The notes below the pieces were generated by a model. It saw nothing but the letters and a program-made list of their open reading frames with translations. It made no database searches and had not been told where the DNA came from. Shown one piece after another: positions 6,329-8,084 of a stretch of DNA of 8,084 nt (positions are counted from its first letter, which is position 1; every line of letters starts with the position of its first letter). The stretch comes from Chloroflexia bacterium (GTDB taxonomy: Bacteria > Chloroflexota > Chloroflexia > QHBQ01 > JADMIH01), in assembly GCA_025927935.1 (NCBI GenBank), contig JAICKM010000296.1, positions 1 through 8,084 of the forward strand, given 5' to 3'. The translations under genes were made by a program, and so were the position numbers.

Positions 6329-7240
6329 CTACTCGTCAAATAAATACGTCGATTCCTGGTAATAACGGATCTCGTTATCGACCAGTTTCTGCTTGACGTA
6401 CTCGTGCCACCAGGCGTTTTTTTCCTCCAGGGTCACGATCTGATCGCGCAGCAAATCCAGCGGCACATTGACGCGCAGCGCCCGCGCCGGGATGATATGG
6501 CGCGTGATCCCGGTGGGGACCCGCAACCCGGCGCGGGCCAGTTCCAGGATCTCCGCCGGCTGATAGGGCGGAAAGACGATCAGCGCACTCACGTCGTCAT
6601 AGTCGTCCAGATACGCCGCGATATCGTCGCTGCCCACCCGGTGGATCGCCGTCTCCGGCTTCCCTTTATAGAGATCAACCATCTCCAGCAGGAGCGCCGT
6701 CTCCGCCCGCGGATCGAGACGCGGCGCTCTCACCACATAGACCTCGACATCGTGCGCGCCGTGCGGGGGATGGACCAGGTAGGCGACGGCGTCGCGCGCC
6801 TCCAGCGCCGCACGGGCTTTCGGCAGCGGTGCTGTCTGGAGTTGCAGCCCCGGTATCGCCCTAATCGCATAGAGCAGCGTGTTCGGCTCGATGCCGGTGA
6901 TCAGGTGAGTCCAGGTGGTCAGTTGCACGCCCGGCTGATCGTAGCGCACGATCTGGGCCAGCACATCGCGGGCGCCCACGCGACCCAGCGCGGCCGTGCG
7001 GTTGGCGCCGTCCATGACCATGAACTGGTTGCTGCCGGGGATGGGCGTGACGATGACTGGATTCTTGAGCAGGTTATCGCCGGCGATGCGGCGGCTTAGA
7101 CGCTCGACGCGGCGCGGGTCGGCCTGCTCATGCGGGATCACATCGGCCAGCGGCACAATACGCAGATCGGGCAGACCAAACTGGCTGCCGGCGGCCGGCG
7201 CCCCGGATGGCGCCGGCGCGGGCGGGGACGGTAGCACCAT
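6329..7240 (-). CDS. SbnI/SerK-like ParB-fold protein, putative free-serine kinase
   Basis: This 303-residue protein resembles the SbnI/SerK family. Characterised members phosphorylate free L-serine to O-phosphoserine, and SbnI is also a regulator. After a Pro/Ala-rich start (1-24), LRIVPLADVIPHEQADP (26-42) holds the HE motif (H37, E38) of the family's active site. MVMDGANRTAALGRVGA (74-90) is the ParB-like DG..R box; D77 corresponds to a catalytic Asp. The C-terminal part VPTGITRHIIPARALRVNVP (241-260), then W277-W278 and a closing RYYQESTYLFDE, closely resembles the SbnI C-terminus as remembered. The residue before R81 is Asn rather than the His I recall in SbnI. The ATG directly abuts the sufU stop (TAGATG), so translation is likely coupled. 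It may be annotated as ParB/Spo0J, but no partition genes are near and no HTH is obvious. The family call is likely; activity is inferred. Confidence 0.78.
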   Translation of the reverse strand: MVLPSPPAPAPSGAPAAGSQFGLPDLRIVPLADVIPHEQADPRRVERLSRRIAGDNLLKNPVIVTPIPGSNQFMVMDGANRTAALGRVGARDVLAQIVRYDQPGVQLTTWTHLITGIEPNTLLYAIRAIPGLQLQTAPLPKARAALEARDAVAYLVHPPHGAHDVEVYVVRAPRLDPRAETALLLEMVDLYKGKPETAIHRVGSDDIAAYLDDYDDVSALIVFPPYQPAEILELARAGLRVPTGITRHIIPARALRVNVPLDLLRDQIVTLEEKNAWWHEYVKQKLVDNEIRYYQESTYLFDE

Positions 7241-7645
7241 CTACGCCTCGTCCTCGTCCACATAGGACGTGACCGGGACCCCGGCCTCGGTCAGGGCCAT
7301 CTTCAGGCCGCGCAGCGCCAGCAGCGCGCACTTCAGCCGCGCCGGCCCCACCTCGACCCCCAGCAAGTCCATCATATCATGCCAGGTCAGTTCCGCTGCG
7401 TCGGCCACCGGCTTGCCGACCAGTTCATCACTCAGGATCGAGGCCGACGCCTGGCTGATGGCACAGCCTCGCCCGGTGAAGGCTACGTCGGTAATCACCC
7501 CGTCCTGGAGCGCCAGATCGATTGCCAGGCGGTCGCCGCAGAGCGGGTTGTCCACCTCGACCGACACGGTCGGCGCCGGTAAATGCCCCTGGTGATGCGG
7601 CTGGCGATAATGTTCGAGGATCACCTCGCGATACAAAGAATCCAT
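7241..7645 (-). CDS. sufU: SufU/IscU-like Fe-S scaffold or sulfur-acceptor protein
   Basis: SufU accepts persulfide sulfur from the cysteine desulfurase SufS through a zinc-bound Cys site, or acts as a scaffold for Fe-S assembly. The 134 residues start MDSLYREVILEHYRQP, as in SufU. Ligands are visible: C36 in NPLCGD with D38, C61 in GRGCAISQAS, and C106 in ARLKCALLAL. Lys105 before the last Cys is SufU-like, where IscU has His. The C61-C106 spacing of 45 is IscU-like: the roughly 18-residue insertion that marks most SufU proteins is absent. The N-terminus fits the family start, yet no ribosome binding site precedes it; a strong promoter ends six bases upstream, so the message should be leaderless. 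It is the first gene of the operon. No sufS, sufB, sufC or sufD is in the window. Family secure; SufU versus IscU subtype less so. Confidence 0.92.
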   Translation of the reverse strand: MDSLYREVILEHYRQPHHQGHLPAPTVSVEVDNPLCGDRLAIDLALQDGVITDVAFTGRGCAISQASASILSDELVGKPVADAAELTWHDMMDLLGVEVGPARLKCALLALRGLKMALTEAGVPVTSYVDEDEA

Positions 7646-7651
7646 ACTACT

Positions 7652-7680
7652 ATTGTACCCGATTCCTGCGTGGCTCTCAA
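7652..7680 (-). promoter_or_regulatory. Strong promoter of the sufU operon, predicted leaderless
   Basis: On the minus strand TTGAGA (7675-7680), an optimal 17-base spacer and TACAAT (7652-7657) match consensus 5/6 and 5/6. The A of the sufU ATG (7645) is the seventh base after the -10 box, where transcription normally begins. No Shine-Dalgarno sequence fits in between. Confidence 0.8.
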
Positions 7681-7694
7681 CCGGGCAAGCCCGG
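7681..7694. repeat. Palindrome abutting the -35 box of the sufU promoter
   Basis: CCGGGCAAGCCCGG has 6-bp arms around AA and touches the -35 hexamer. It may be an operator for a regulator of the Fe-S operon. It lies about 30 bases after the response regulator stop, but the minus strand has no T tract after it, so it is a poor terminator for that gene. Confidence 0.35.
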
Positions 7695-7724
7695 CGAAAA
7701 ACGCGTGTAATCTTGTGCGGCCTG

Positions 7725-8084
7725 TCAGATCAGCTTATGCTGCCGCGCCAGGTTGATCGCTTGCACCCGGTTCGCCGCGTGCAACTTGCCCAGGATGGTG
7801 GACACGTAGTTCTTGACCGTGCCCTCGGCCAGGGCCAGGTCGTCGGCGACCTCGCGGTTGCTCATGCCCTGGGCCAGCCGGCGGATAATGTCGGTCTCGC
7901 GCTCGCTCAGCGGCTCGTAATCGGCGCCGCTGCCGCGCCGGTCCCCCTGGGCGAACTCGAACAGCAACTTGCTCGCCACGGCGGGCTGGATGAAGCGCTC
8001 GCCCGCGTGGACGCGCCGGATGGTGCGAATCAGATCGGGCGCGGGGCTGTCCTTGAGCATGTAGCCCATCGCGCCCGCCTTCAC
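7725..8084 (-). CDS. NarL/FixJ-family response regulator, C-terminal part (5' truncated by window edge)
   Basis: This is a DNA-binding two-component regulator, of which the last 119 residues are visible; full members are about 210-220. The window edge cuts the receiver domain, leaving VKAGAMGYMLKD, whose Lys (visible residue 11) is the conserved receiver Lys near the phosphorylation site. The linker region 13-55 follows. The LuxR-type HTH runs from PLSERETDIIRRLAQGMSN (59-77) through EGTVKNYVSTILGKL (87-101) to the stop. Since the first visible codon (GTG) falls inside the receiver, it is not the start; the Asp that accepts phosphate is outside the window. The sufU operon follows 79 bases downstream with its own promoter. 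The partner kinase is unknown: the DegS-like kinase 5.5 kb away is of the right type, but any pairing is conjecture. Confidence 0.93.
   Translation of the reverse strand: MKAGAMGYMLKDSPAPDLIRTIRRVHAGERFIQPAVASKLLFEFAQGDRRGSGADYEPLSERETDIIRRLAQGMSNREVADDLALAEGTVKNYVSTILGKLHAANRVQAINLARQHKLI

Noticed and set aside
6280..6339. A 20-residue N-terminal extension of SufT
   Set aside because: It overlaps the end of the preceding gene, and a good ribosome binding site points to the ATG at 6279.
6404..7099. A 231-codon open frame on the + strand
   Set aside because: It is antisense to the SbnI/SerK-like gene and its sequence looks like random Arg/Asp/Gln-rich translation.
6329..7240. Chromosome or plasmid partition ParB
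   Set aside because: The ParB-like DG..R box is present, but the HE motif and C-terminal segment fit SbnI/SerK better, and no parA or parS-like site is nearby.

Overview
This window reads as ordinary chromosomal DNA of a GC-rich, free-living bacterium, most likely Chloroflexota (Anaerolineae-like). The assignment is an inference. It rests on a 50-residue Flp pilin of the RGQGLVEYALI type, a cytoplasmic DegS-like histidine kinase, a NarL-type regulator, a very long membrane-anchored TPR protein and an SbnI/SerK-type ParB-fold protein beside SufU and SufT. No phage, transposon, CRISPR, rRNA or tRNA signal was seen.

Layout. Positions 1-386 (+) hold the C-terminal end of a PfkB-family sugar kinase, closed by a strong bidirectional terminator. 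Positions 463-615 (-) hold a small Flp-type pilin gene. About 425 bases of A/T-richer non-coding DNA follow (632-1057). Positions 1131-2243 (-) encode a DegS-like sensor kinase with its own intrinsic terminator and a candidate promoter. Positions 2335-5289 (-) encode a 984-residue protein with two N-terminal membrane helices, a TolB-like domain interrupted by a low-complexity insert, and about 17-18 TPR repeats. A divergent promoter pair (5323-5399) separates it from a small VOC/glyoxalase-fold gene (5492-5878, +). That gene ends in an 18-bp-stem terminator facing the Fe-S operon.

Positions 7645 down to 5965 (-) form a three-gene operon: sufU (Fe-S scaffold or sulfur acceptor), an SbnI/SerK-like putative free-serine kinase, and sufT (Fe-S maturation factor). 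It has a near-consensus promoter placed so that the sufU message is predicted to be leaderless. The last 360 bases (7725-8084, -) encode the C-terminal part of a NarL/FixJ response regulator that runs off the window.

How they may work together (inference): O-phosphoserine from the SerK-like enzyme could feed cysteine synthesis, cysteine sulfur could pass through a desulfurase to SufU, and SufT could help deliver clusters. The DegS-like kinase and the NarL-type regulator match in family but lie far apart, so any pairing is speculative. Four of the five candidate promoters share the box TA(T/C)AATAG.
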